A stretch of DNA of 64,000 nt from Gyrodactylus bullatarudis (lineage: Eukaryota; Platyhelminthes; Monogenea; Gyrodactylidea; Gyrodactylidae), in contig SSNU01000293.1 in the NCBI GenBank assembly GCA_012064415.1, forward strand, positions 45,962 to 109,961, in the 5' to 3' direction. The notes below the pieces were generated by a model that saw only the letters and a program-made list of their open reading frames with translations, was not told the origin of the DNA and did not search any database. This document shows, one piece after another, positions 1-13,600 of this stretch. The position numbers and the translations under genes are program-made. The stretch's first letter is position 1. Each line of letters starts with the position of its first letter.

Positions 1-1641
1 ACAGAAATGTAGTCTAAGAGGTAAGTGTGATATGGCAATGTTAGTTATGAGTAGGCCGGTAAAAAGCAAATTTCAGCCATAAAATAAACAGTGCTAATGA
101 TACCTAAGGTTTCGAGTAATCGTTTTTTATAAGTGAGATAAAAAGTCGATAAATTTCGACAATCCTTGAATTGTCGATAATTTAATCCATAACTGTATCA
201 ATTTCTTTTTAGGAAGAAATGCGTGTGACTGAGCCGTTGCATCGACATCTGTTGGCGTTCTTGGCGCGGTAAAAAAATCAGGCTATTTGCAATATATACC
301 CGTGAATTAGGCGAGTTAATATTATGCTCTGAACATTGGATGAATTTTCGAAAATCAACAACATAACTTCAGCTAAGCCGTTAGACTGATAAATAACTGC
401 TGAAATCTCATACGCTACAGGAACAGTTGGAGTTCAATCCCAGTGAAGTTTTAGTCATTAACTAATGTTAACAGGTTTCAAGGACCATTATACTTAATTG
501 TTAACTGGAGGCGTCTAATGGCTACGGATGGGTTAAGCTCCTCAGGTTTCTGCACATCAACCCAGCATACATATATTTTGACAAGGTTGTGTTGATAACA
601 CTGGCGACATCAGTGTTAGCTCTTGATAAAATCTGAGAACATCTGGTACATAAATTGAAATAATAGGAATAATCTGGGATATATAAAATTGAGTTGAAAT
701 CTGTGTCCCAATGGATGAAGTGTTGTAAGAAGGATCGTGAAACCTCTTGAGGAGCCATGGTGGTGGTTTCGGTTAGCAGTAGGCGGGATCTTGTGATAGG
801 GAACAGCTGAAAATGCGGTTCTCCTCAGTCAATAAGAGTAACCGCAGACTAGGTGAGTGAACAAATTTTTTAAGAAAATACGTTTTAAGAACGGTGGTAG
901 CTTGAATCAAGGTGTCAAGTTTGTTGGAGTAATTTAGTTTCAAGTCCTGAAATTTAGATACCATTAGGGGGAAGAGATCCGATGCTTTTGTAATTGTGGT
1001 AGATAGGCAGGGTATTTTCGTCTTTGCACGATTCAATGATAAACCAATTTTTGCCAGGTTAATATCCAAAATCATCTCGCCAACCAACTAAATTTTATTC
1101 TTTCTATTTGTGGTATAGATCTGCTGTTCTAATGGTGATGTTTGAAACAATCTGGTTTGTATAAAGCTCTGAGAATCTTTAAATAACAGACAATGAACTT
1201 GAGAAGCAGAAGTTTTTTCTTGTCGCAAGTAATTTAAACCTAGATATCCTCAAAGGGTCGGAATATTTTACCAATTGAGAGTATGATGCTTTTCTTTTCC
1301 AGCTTGTCTGAGTTAATTGACGAAGTTATACTCTAGAAACCTTTCTTGAAATTTATGGTAGTTCGTAATACGAAGTTCATATTGCGATTCCACCAATAAG
1401 AATTATGTAAGCTTTTACTCGAGGAATTCTAAATTAGAATTTCTAATAATTGATGATGAATTCAATTCATTCAATAATTGGATTTTAAGTACTGATCTGA
1501 TCAAATTGATCATCAAATAATAAATCAATTTAAAATTATTCCATTATATAGAATTTAAACTGTGTTTTCATATTTAATTTAGGTGTTTTAATTAGTTAAT
1601 TTTTTAAAAATTTTGTGTCATCTTCTGAAATTTCCTCAACA
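1..1641. other. Upstream region with decayed ORFs, no gene recognised
   Basis: No confident gene lies here. On the minus strand, two open stretches (1087-773 and 758-522) follow each other in different frames. The first contains GLSLNRAKTKI, which loosely resembles the late reverse-transcriptase motif GLxLNxxKT, so a decayed retroelement is possible. No catalytic YxDD box is visible, so this stays a guess. The last 250 bases before ELP1 are very AT-rich and would hold its promoter and 5' UTR. I see no clear TATA box. An in-frame TAA lies just upstream of the chosen ELP1 ATG. Confidence 0.3.
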
Positions 1642-4600
1642 ATGCAAGACATTCAATGTTTCCTGACCAATTTGAGGACACAGAAAGCTGATAAATCCCA
1701 TAAAAAAATATATATATATGAAACTGACAGTTTTCTGATTAACGAAAACAATAAACTTTACTATTTATCCATAAAGTTGGATAAATCTCTTCTATTTGAA
1801 ATGAATGATGATTCTGAATCAAAGATTACTTACGACTATGTTCATGAATTCAATTGCATATATTTGGGATGCTCCAAAAAAATCTATCTTTTTGATGTTG
1901 AAGCGAAAAAGATTCATTTCAACGCAGACTTCGATGAAAATATCCTAAAAGTTGTATTCTCTCATGATGGATCTGTTGGTTGTGTTCTTTTAGAGAATAA
2001 ACAAATCCTACTTGTCTCACAAGAGTTGGATGTTTTGAATGAGATTAACCTCGACAATGTTACCGAATGTCAAATAACCTCTATCAATGTTGGTTGGGGA
2101 AAGAAAGAAACACAATTTCATGGCTCCCTCGGCAAGGCCGCTGCTTTTGCAGATTCTGAGAAAAATACTCCCTCTTCAGAAACTAATGATGATGGCATCA
2201 TTCATATTGCCTGGAGAGATGATAATAAATTCGTTACTGTATCCTACATCAATGCATCGGGTTATCGTATTCTTAAAACATTCACTGACCAGCTGGAATT
2301 ATACTCAATTAATGAGGAAACAGAAGGAGTACAATCGAACATTTTTTATTTGTAAGTTTGGAGTTATCTGAGTTATCCATCTGCCTCGTGATTATGGGTT
2401 CATTAATTCTAGGCCAAAATATTTCCTGCTTGGAGCAACTAGACGTACTAAATACAATAAATTGGATTTGATTTTCTTCGAAGTTAACGGCCAACGACAC
2501 AAGATTTTCAACTTGCTAAACAAAAAGAATTTCCAAGACCCAGAATTTTTCGATGTTAAAAAGATTGAATCTAATTCAAATGGTTCCCTTACTGCTATGC
2601 TTTTTGAGCCTACTGCAAAGAATCCAGATAAGTCCAAATCTTTTGGTGAGTTTTTAAATAGAAATAGGAAATCTACTTTGAAGTAGATATTTATTATTGA
2701 TTTTTTTACAGTTGGAATTTATTCCTTCATTCAATTCCAATGGACATGTAAGCGTATGCTCCAAATGACAAACTCTGACATGATTCAGGACTCTATCAAT
2801 TTTGGCTGGTGTAAAAATGAACTCGGCTTAGAGAACCTAGTCATTTACAATGATGGCCAACGTCTTGAGATCAACCTGCATCCAAAAAGTTTCAACAAGA
2901 TCAATCTCTCTAATTCTAACGGCGATATTTTCTTCTGCCTTGACAATACAGATTTGAAAATCAGTGATTTTACTTCGGCCATCATACCTCCACCCCTTTG
3001 CTCAGCAATTATTTGTGTAAAAACTCAAGATTCATTCAAAGTTCCCATTGCAGCATATTGTGCATACAGCGAAGATTCAAGAAATTTAACCCTAACTCTT
3101 TTAACATGGAACGGGGACCTGTTGGAGGTTGTACTTGGTGAAGAATCCTCATATGATTCAATTAAAGTCAATGAAAACACTGTTGAATTCACTCGCAACG
3201 TTGGCAATATGAAGAAGCTCAAGAAACTATGCCAAGTCAATTTGATATCTGGTTGGCGGGAAAAAGTGTCTAATTCAACTCTAACTACCAACATGACGAG
3301 GATATCTCAAAATTGCTTGTTATTTGTCACTGAGAATGCTACAAAGATCCTCATTGCTCACTTGAAATCTAATTCGATTGACAAAGTTGAGGAAATATTC
3401 AGTTTGAAAGATGCTAATAGTTGTATTTACAAGACCAAAGTCATTTCGAATAACATCGACAATGGCATTCTAGTACAAACCAATCTCAAGGAAATGTATC
3501 ATATAAAAAAATCTGACAGTGCCTATGCAAACACTTTAATCGGTGTCCTACCTGAAATATGTGAAGAATTCGATCTTATTTCCATGTATCCCAATACAAA
3601 TTCGATGCGTCTCAATGAATTCTTTTTGATTGGCCATTCAAAGAGGCTGCAGAAACTCTACCTTCTCAAGACAGACGTACCCCTTGGTCAGGAGAATATT
3701 GGAAAGTTCCTCCTGAACAATATAACCTCTTATGCAATCCATGAATCATTCCTTGCTCTGACTACAGTCGACAAAATGTTGTTCCTCTCAAAAGGTAACC
3801 TTGAAAATATCAGCTCAACTGAGAGAATCAAGTCTAGTGCTATTGAAAACTGTAAGTTTCAAACATCTTTTTGAAATATTTACTCCTAAAATCACGAATG
3901 AAATTTTTTTACAATCTTTAAAGAGTGTTTTATTGATTAGAAATAAGGGATAGTTACAAAGAGTTGAAGATTCTAGATGAAATTTTCAAAAAGTAGAAGA
4001 TTATTCGGAAATTTTACAATGTATACGCTTACTTCTTGACATTGATGTGATAAATGTTCACCGCTTTTGTAAAATTCAAAGATGAACAGACAAATAGGCT
4101 CAACAGATCTCTCTTGATATTAACTTGAGTTAGATTGAGTCGGCTTATAATTCCTTCCAACTTATTCGGAAAATTCAAGTTAATGGCTTCACTCATGAAA
4201 GAGGTCATTTGAAATTAGTGCCATTTGGATATCCACCTTGTTTTTGCATACCAACATATAACTACTGTCTTGAGGCTCATTTGCTAGATTTGACATTTGA
4301 GACAAAAGATTGCTTAAAGTATATTAAATGCAACGTGTTCCCAGATCTCTTCTATTGATTGCAACGTGTACTTTAGTTACTTCTATTATTTGTAAGATTA
4401 AAATACAATACAATCCTAGACAATTTTTTGTTAATGCATTGAAAAGAGGAGAAAATTCTCTTTCGAATGATATATAATGAGCAAAACCTAATTAAAGTAT
4501 ATTAATTTTAACCCCTTCGAACCCATAAGAGAACCGACAGACTTGGATCGAAAATTTTTTCGGGGATTTGATTTCTAAAAGCTATCTCAACAACTTTTAC

Positions 4601-7600
4601 TTCAATATTTTTTTCATACGAGATCTCTTTCTGCTTGATCTGGATCAGGTCGTATACGACCTTATGGATTTTAAAAGACTAGAGAATTATACAATCTACT
4701 TATAAGCGACGCACACATAAAAAAGCAAAGTTTATTTAGAATGAAAATCTCTGAAACAATTTCTAATAGAATTAATACATAAATAATTATTACAATTTTG
4801 AAAAAATAATGTTTTCATATTGCACAAAGAGCATGTTCTTCTTTCTCTGTCTGATTTGACTCTTGAAGGAATATGCTGCTCTTTCAAGTCAAAATTTCCT
4901 CCAGATAAGTTGAGAATGTCCAAAATTCTTTTATCTTCTCTTCGTTTAGCAGGTATGGGACTTTCCCTAAGATTTATAATTCTTTTTCTTCCAACTGCAG
5001 TTTAATTTCCGTCATTTATAATTTGTTTTGCAAGAATCAATTGGAAGCTCATCAGATCAATTGCTTTTTCCTCTTCTTCAATATTTCTCTTTATATCCAG
5101 GCATTTATTATCGATGAATTCAGGATCCACTTGAAGACAGCTGAATACCAATTGGTTGATCTGTGATTCAGTCTGTACATTGCATGAAACGAGTCGAAAA
5201 GATCAACTGCTCCCATGGACTTGTTGTAGTTGCTCACTATGTAAGGCATTTGAATAGATTCAACAATTTTTGCTTTGGAATTCCATCTCTTAATAACAGT
5301 GACTGGTTCAGCTGCTCAAAGGTAGATATGTTAAAGTTACCGCTCTGTTATCGAACCATCTGAGAACGTAAATTCTTTTTGAAGGACTGTAAAGCAGGTC
5401 ATATATTTCTCTACCTTTCTTTAAGAATTTTTTCAGTCATAAGTTCCTTTTCTAGCTCTTTCAAACGGTTTGATCTCACTGTACCTGTACTATGAATTCC
5501 ACGAGCAAGAAGAGCATCTTGAAGCTCCAGACTATTAAAAAAGTTATCGAAGCATACAATATGGTTCTTGTTTTTAGGAAGAGCATTTCCTGGGAGAAAA
5601 AAAAGATAAAAGTAATCCAAAAAACTTCGGCAAGGTTCTGGTTTCTTCATATGTTCGAAAACTAGATTGAATTTAGGATGCCTTTTAATATCTCTCATAT
5701 CAATATTCCCGACTCTATGAAGTTCAAAGATGCCGATTGATTCATCTGGATCTTCTTCCATGTCTTCAATAGTTGAAATCTTGTTATCTATATCCATGGG
5801 ATCTTCTAGTTCCTCATGTGAAAGATCGGCTTGGGGTAGCATAACAAGGGAATAAACAGTCCCATTACGAGTAGTACGAACATCGAACTCACTATTTAAC
5901 TTTGATTATTTTCGTATAGACCTATCAAATCACATCAAGAGTTTGTATTTGCATTCATTATTAGTAAATGAAAGACTTGAACAAATATCGAATTTGATAA
6001 AGCTTGGTATGTATGAAATTATGCTATGATTAACATGGGAAAATTTAGAAAATACCTCAGTAAACAAAATCCATTATTTTTCAAAAAAAATTATGTTAAC
6101 CCCAAATTAAATCACGCCATTAGATAGAGGAATAATTACTCTATCTATTAGTAAAAAATAATAATTATGGTTTAGAAATTATAAAATAATTAGTTAGGCG
6201 GTCGTATACGACCTCTGGGTTCGAAGGGGTTAAGAAGGTTTAAAGAATTGGGGATGAAGTGAAAAACTGTGGATCACAAAAAAGGATTAAAAATTGTTTC
6301 TATGATTTTTCTGAAAATATTTATTTGTCGAATTGGAAAATCATAAATTAGAATAAAACAAAATTGAAAAAAAATTTTTCTATCCTGGACCAGTTGATCG
6401 AAAATGGAAGCCCTTTATAAAAGTACCCTATCAGTTTTATACCAAGTACAGTTTGTTATACGATAAGACTCATATCATAAACCTTGAAAAACATATAAAC
6501 TTTTGTTTTCTGTTGTGTAATGTTAAAAATTAACTGCTAATTGCTAGTTTAATTGCATACGACTTAATTATATGAAATTGCCTTATATACCTTCGAATAC
6601 ACCATATCATTCCACTATTTTTGAGTAGCTACGTCTGATTTGTCATTCCACTATTCTTGTTACTCTCTCTTGGTTATTGACTGTAATTAGAAAGAATATT
6701 CAATTTCATGATGTACATTGTTGATTAGTTATCCAAGAATTTCTCGAGTCAAACCTTGAACGTGAACGAGTCAATAGGAAACCAGAAATATCATCTGTCT
6801 ATCCAATCGAATCGGACTCCCTAATTATTACCTCATGTGATGACTATGTTATTCTTCAAATGCCACGCGGAAATCTTGAAAAAATCTGTCCAAAACCATT
6901 GCTCCTCAACAAAATTATTAAAATCATTTTGGACAAGTATGTATTTCCTTTCCTTATTTATCAGGTTACATTACCAAACACTCATGAAAATTATTTCAAG
7001 TAAAAAATACTCATTACTAGAACCTTAAAAACGCATATGTTGCATATTTTAATCACAAGGTATACTTTTTCTCATTTGACGAAAACTGTAATTAGATTTC
7101 TTGTTAGTAAAAGGGTTTAAAAGTTATAACTGCACATATCTGTCAAATTTAAATGCATGTACTAATGTATAACACATAAAAATTATCAGTCAATAAAATT
7201 TAACCTACAAACATGATAGGCCAATCAGAATCAAGTTAAAAAGTCAATGAATAAAATTTATACACTAAACTCTCTAAAAAATGTATGACTGGAAAACCCG
7301 ACGCACAAAATAATATCAATGGTTTACTCATGAGTATTATAATTAAAATATAATAAATTTATTTGATATTTTAGAGCCGAAGATGGATTAATTTCTGGTT
7401 AAATTTGATGAAATTTTGAATTTACACTAAACGTTTATAGCATTTTCTCCTCAACCTTTTTCCAGAACCTTAGCTCAGGTAATAATAAGAATAATTTTTT
7501 CTTCTCATAGAAGCATAAAAATAATATCATCAGATGCAGAATAAAAAACTATTACACCTCCGTAAATCTCAGCCAGAAATATAATTCCGGCTAAAAACTA

Positions 7601-10600
7601 GACGAGTTTACAAGATCTTGTACGGAGACCCCCTTTTGTCACTATTGTCACTCACAAAATATGTTTGCATTGTAAGAAATAAACGGGGGTCTGTAGAATC
7701 CAAATTGTATGTTTCCTCAACTTCCTCACAAAACTAAAAACACAGCATTGGAAAAAAAGGGTCTCCCTACAAGATCTGTTTGAATTACGTCATCGTTGTG
7801 AAATAAACGGGGATCTGTAACTAAATTCTGAATGATTTTTCCCAAATTCATTTGAAAACTAAAAATGAAATCATATGAACTTTAAACTCGTCTAGTTTTT
7901 AGCCGGAATTATATTTCTGGCTGAGATTTACGGAGGTGTAACAGTTTTTCATTCTGCATCTGATGGTATCATTACTCATAATTATGAGTAGTAAAATCTT
8001 GGAAAAATCTTAAATGCATATTTTTTGAGGCTCTACTCATTACTTTTGTCATATTCCATTTAGACAAATTCATTTCCTTTTGACTAATTAGATGTTCAAG
8101 AGAGTTCTGTCTCTCTCAGACATTCAAACTTTCCAATCTTTCTAACCTTTAATCTCTGTTTCTTCTAGACATGATTATTTAGCGGCTGGCCTGTCAATGC
8201 GTAAGAATCGTATCGATCTCAATTTGTTATATGACGCAAGTCCAAACTTATTCGAATCCAACATGGCGACTAATGTTGAAAAGTTTATCAACTCCAGTGC
8301 CAGTGATCTTCTCAATATTTTTATTAATTCTCTACAGTGAGTGAATTCCTCTCTAACTTAAGGTTTCTATAATTCAAATCGTAAAAATCAAATATCTGAG
8401 AATAGAATTTCCGGGCACCCTAGATCGAAATTTTCTCCTTATGATTGAGACCACTCTCAACTCTGTCAGGGCAACCAATCAAATTATTTTGTGATTGATT
8501 CATCCCTGATTATAATTAATTTTAATGTTACTACTTTGAAAGCTGAATGATTTTTTTCCAAAAAATTCTATAACCATAGATAATTTCTAGACTTATGTCT
8601 CAACTGATGTCTCAAATAATTTTATCGAACTAATTTTCAAAAACTTTAAATATAAAACTTTATATTAATTAACAAAAAGAGCTTATAAATATTTTGTGTG
8701 TTGCGAAAAAAATGAATTGGGCGCGCAGCACTCAATATTGGCCACTTAGTCTTTTAATATTTTTGTTCAAGAAATTTAACAGTATTATCCTCAGGTATTT
8801 TCTTCTTCTTAGACTTATACTTGTATACCAAAATAAATATTTTTAAAAATAGGATAAGTTGAGACCTCAAGCTAATTCTTGTTTTTTTGGTACCAGTCCT
8901 ATTAATTATCATTAACCAATCGAAATTAGTTTTCTAATTCATAGCTAGTTGTAAATAACTATGGCTATCGATAGAGTATGAGCCCTGAAAAGGAGAAACC
9001 TAAAATTTAATTTCTAACAATAGATTCATTAATAGCCTCATATAATAGATTCTATTATCTTAATATATCCATTAACCCCCTCCTCGAATGAAGTATGAAC
9101 AGGTATTAAGGATGAGGAGGAGACCCCCACCCTAAATCATTCACGAAATATACTAATTTTAGTACAACCTGTGAAGAAAAATTCTATTTACGAGATTTAC
9201 TAGGACGTATGAAATTCACGAAATATACTAGAAAATTATTATAATTCCTGATTCCCGACTTGTACGGTAACATGTACATAAAATATTTAGAAATAATGAA
9301 TTAGATTAATGAAATAAAACTTACTTTATATTTTGGGCTCAAAATGTCTCATACGAATCAAGTCTAGACAATGTATGGCGTGCTTTGCAACACAACCAAT
9401 CAGGTTAGAGGTCAGATTTAACTATGAGCCAATGAAATGGGAGTTTTTTTCGGGTTTAATCATGTGATTTTCTCAATTAACTTTTTTTTATAATTCATGA
9501 AAAGAGCTTTCGAGTGTAGAAATGATAAGAATGAATTCTGTTATATTTGTGGTTATTTTTTCCACAATAAATTAATGTTTCCTATAAGGGTTATTTGAAA
9601 TAATAGTGGTTGACAGGGGTATTTTATAAAAATGCCATGAAATTCTTCAATTTTTTTCTAAATCTCTCTATCTTGATGTAAGTTTGCTTAGTTTTTGATA
9701 TCCTGTTGCCAAGATTTCTCAATTTAAGGGATTACGAAAAAAACATAAGAAAAAGTCAATGGATCCAAGTGTATTCAACGAATTTTTCACAAAATTTTTC
9801 TGCCTCAGATCTGAATCTCTTTTTCTTTGGCCGTCCTGGCTGAGAGATCTTGTCTTTACCAATCAAATCTGTTTCCGTGATTTTATTTATGTCGCAGTAG
9901 ATCAATTCATTGCCGTACATTTTGATTATTTCATTTACTTTGAAATTTTTCGCGACCATATGCTCGAAAGGTTTTGATAAATGAATATAATTGGCAAAAG
10001 AATTAAGGAAATCATTTTGATTTTCTGTCCTAAGGTCACTAAGGCTCTTCCACGCACACTAATATGAGGCATCCAAACCAAGCTGGCGCTTAAGGACTTT
10101 CTTGTAATTTTCTGGTGTTACTTCCTTTATGTCTTCGAAAATCGTTTTGACATTGGCTCTAATGATACTCCGTCGTACGTTGAATTTTGTCTTAAAATCA
10201 AAAATAGGTTACTCACTTCTTCGCAAGAATGGTTGAGGAATTTTGTTATATAAAACAATCCGTTGAATCTCCTGTTGAAGTTCAGTTGAAATTCGCAGCC
10301 ATCTTTCTTGCATTTAACACTGTAGAAGGAAGAAGTGGTTTTTGCAACTCTGTGGGGGTTTTGTTGATTTCACACCTATCAATTTATGCCGATCTTGTTT
10401 CTGTAAAATTTAACAATCAGGCTATTAATTATAATTAATTTTAGGAAAAATATGGTCATTTTTCGAATTTCGATTTGGCACCAAAATCCCATTTTTTTCG
10501 AAAAGAAAGCCAAATATCACCGTAAAATTTATTTTCTTGTCTAATTCTGATCCTGAAAAAATTCTTTTGACCACACTCTCGCTTTCAAAAACAGGGATTG

Positions 10601-13600
10601 TCCAGCTAATTCGTACTGAAAGGGCAGGGGGGATAAATCGCACAGACCAAGTGTATGCTAAATAATTTCAGTATCAATCAGCAGAACAATCCCTGCTAAT
10701 TTAGACGAGTTAGCAGTTCAGTACGAATTAGCTACAAAAAATATATAATCCTAGAATAGATTACTGATACATGAGAAAGAAAAATTATGTTAAAATTACT
10801 AGGAACTTCTCATAGCCATTGCCTATGTGAGAATGAAAATTCTCTCCACTCATCATGTACCGACCTAATTAAATTATGTTATATTTCTTTGTATATTTCC
10901 CCATAAAAAATATTGTAAAATTGTTATGTTTATTTATGTTTCTCGAAATATACATTGTGTGCTTTACCCTATTTATTCATTCTACATCGTTGCCATTAAT
11001 TTTTTAAATTACTATACCACTAATTTCAAAATGATGATAATAGGTAGGAATCGAATGAAGATAATATCGAAATTCATTCGGGAATTAACTATGATTTTTA
11101 AAATTGACTTTTCACTTTTTGAAAGAACCATCAATTTCAACTAATCTTGAAATATAATGCAGTGTTTCCTAAAATCTCAACGACCATTTTTTTCCTTGAA
11201 TAACTACTGGGTCCTTTTAATTCCATACCATTATGGATACTACTTAAGACTATTCAAATTTGTTCACTTTACTTGGAATAAGTAAGTAATTAAAGAATTT
11301 CAAGAAAAAATAATAATTTGAAACGCTTTGTAAACCTAAAAAATATCATAAGTTTTATCGATTATAATTAATTAATGATTACTCGTAGAATTCAAATATG
11401 CAATTTTGCCTAAAAACCAACTACTACAGTCTGAGTGATAACTGATTTTTGAATCGAAAATTGTCCAGATTTTTAGTCTATAATTCTTGAACTAAAATTA
11501 CAGACAAAAGATCAAAATGCGAGTTATCTAACAAATTATTATTCTGGGCTTCTAACTGACTAGAATTCTCATTCCCGAGAATTTTAAGGGGTTAATACTG
11601 TCAACATTTCATTAAAATTATATCAGAAATCCATTGTACCGTGAATGGATTCCATATTTTGATAGACGTGTGAAATTCAATGTACAAAGTATCAAGTTTC
11701 AATTTGGTGCATTTTGAACGAAATTCCAATCAATTTTATCAATGATTTTGTAACCAGAACAAAAAATCAATTCAAGTTATCATCAATCTGTGAGCTGGAA
11801 TAAAATTCAGTTCAGAAATGTTTGAAATACGTGAAAATTTCTGTAACTTGAGCTATCCAAATGTTTTTAAAAATTTCACTGACTAAAACGAATTTTTTGT
11901 TTCCTTAAAAAATGAAAAAATATTATCAAGAATCAAATATGAAATTTATAGATAGATCGATCAATCTTTGAGTTCAAAACAACTATAACTTTCAACTTAC
12001 TTGATATTTGACAGCTTTTTCTGACCTTTCATAATTCATAATTTTTAAAAATTTTTGCATTTTAAAAATTGATTTAAAAAGCTTCAACAATGTGTGTACA
12101 TTTTAATATATTTTCGCAAACATCTTTCAGGAACAAAGATCTCACAAAAACTGACTATGAAAGCTTCTTCAGAGACAACAAGTTCCATACGACCTCCATT
12201 AGTGATAGCGCAACCAAAGTTAATAATGTTTGTTCCAGGCTGATAATAATACTCGAAGATAAAATGACAACGTCTCCCTCAATTGAGTAAGAGTAAACAC
12301 TTTCACATAATATTTATCTCTCAATTCTTATAAATATCGATTATACAAGTTGTGAATTAGAATTTGTTTGTTAATAAAATTGTCATTCGTAGGGACGCAG
12401 AAAAAAATCAAAATTTTCCTGTTAAGAAAAATAATACCCATGTATACATCGATACTAAAGTTGGTTGATTTGAAGTTGGGAATCTATGATTTAAACAGAG
12501 AGATCGATTTTTCACCAAGAATTCGAATTTATTAAAGATTTTTTTGAAATCCTACTCATGTTTCCCACTTTTACCTAAAAAAATATTTTAATGAAAAATA
12601 TGGCCAATTTTCAAATTCCCATCTCGCGCCAAAATCACATTTTTTCGAACTATGAACCGAAAATTTTTATTGATTTGAAAGTTGGAGGTTGATCAAAAGA
12701 AGTTTTTCAGGATCAAGATTAGATTTTATATTCCTTTTCTAGAAGAAAACACTGTTGAAGCTAAAAAATTAATTTTGGTAATAATCGTAAAGCACAAGGA
12801 AATAACTCATGAGATATCTCAAGGGTTGGAACAAAACTAGGGCATTGTAGTCGATAATTTAAGAAATTCAAATTCTTTTTAGATATTTAACAGCTCTATT
12901 GTCTTGTTATGCCAAGATAACACCGAATCAAATCGACAAGGGCCTTCAGCTCTTGACTAGCTTCCAAAATGTCAATGAAAAGTTTTATTCCATTGGATTA
13001 AAACATTTACAGTACTACGTCAATGTTGATGAACTATTCAAGATTGCCCTCGGTATTTACGACATCAAGTTGGCCATTAACATTGCTCGAATCACTCAAA
13101 TGGATCCCAAAGAGTATTTATCCATACTGAAGAGAATCCATGAAATCCTTCCCAATGGTAATCTCGATGATCAATTAGATTCCCTAAAGTACAAGCAAAT
13201 GGCTGAGATTGACTTGAATCTTGAGAGATGGCCAAGGGCTATTGATAACTTCTTCTTATCATCATGTAAGGTCATCATGATCAGGCGAATTGCTTGTCAT
13301 TTGTGAAAGAAATGATTGATACTAATTCTTCTACTCTAGCCGAAGAGAATTGGGAGAAAATCCTTGAATTGGCCAAAAAGTATAAGCTCTATGAAAATAT
13401 CTTTTACAAGTATGAAAAGATATCAAAGGATAAAACTAGAGTGAGTACACAATCTGTTCATTTTTTCTATTCTCTCCTCTCTATGCACAAACCCTTTAGG
13501 AATTTAAATTTTAGGGTAATACAAATTTTTAAAACTTTTTTTGGGTATTTTCAAAAAAAAACATATGTTACAGTACGTTTTGGAAATTAGAATCTTCCAG

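Noticed and set aside
522..1087. Reverse transcriptase gene on the minus strand
   Set aside because: Only one weak motif (GLSLNRAKT) is visible and the catalytic box is absent, so it is recorded only as a possible relic.
9759..9977. 72-codon plus-strand ORF with aromatic-rich sequence
   Set aside because: It is the antisense shadow of the GRPKKKR-containing transposase-like relic.
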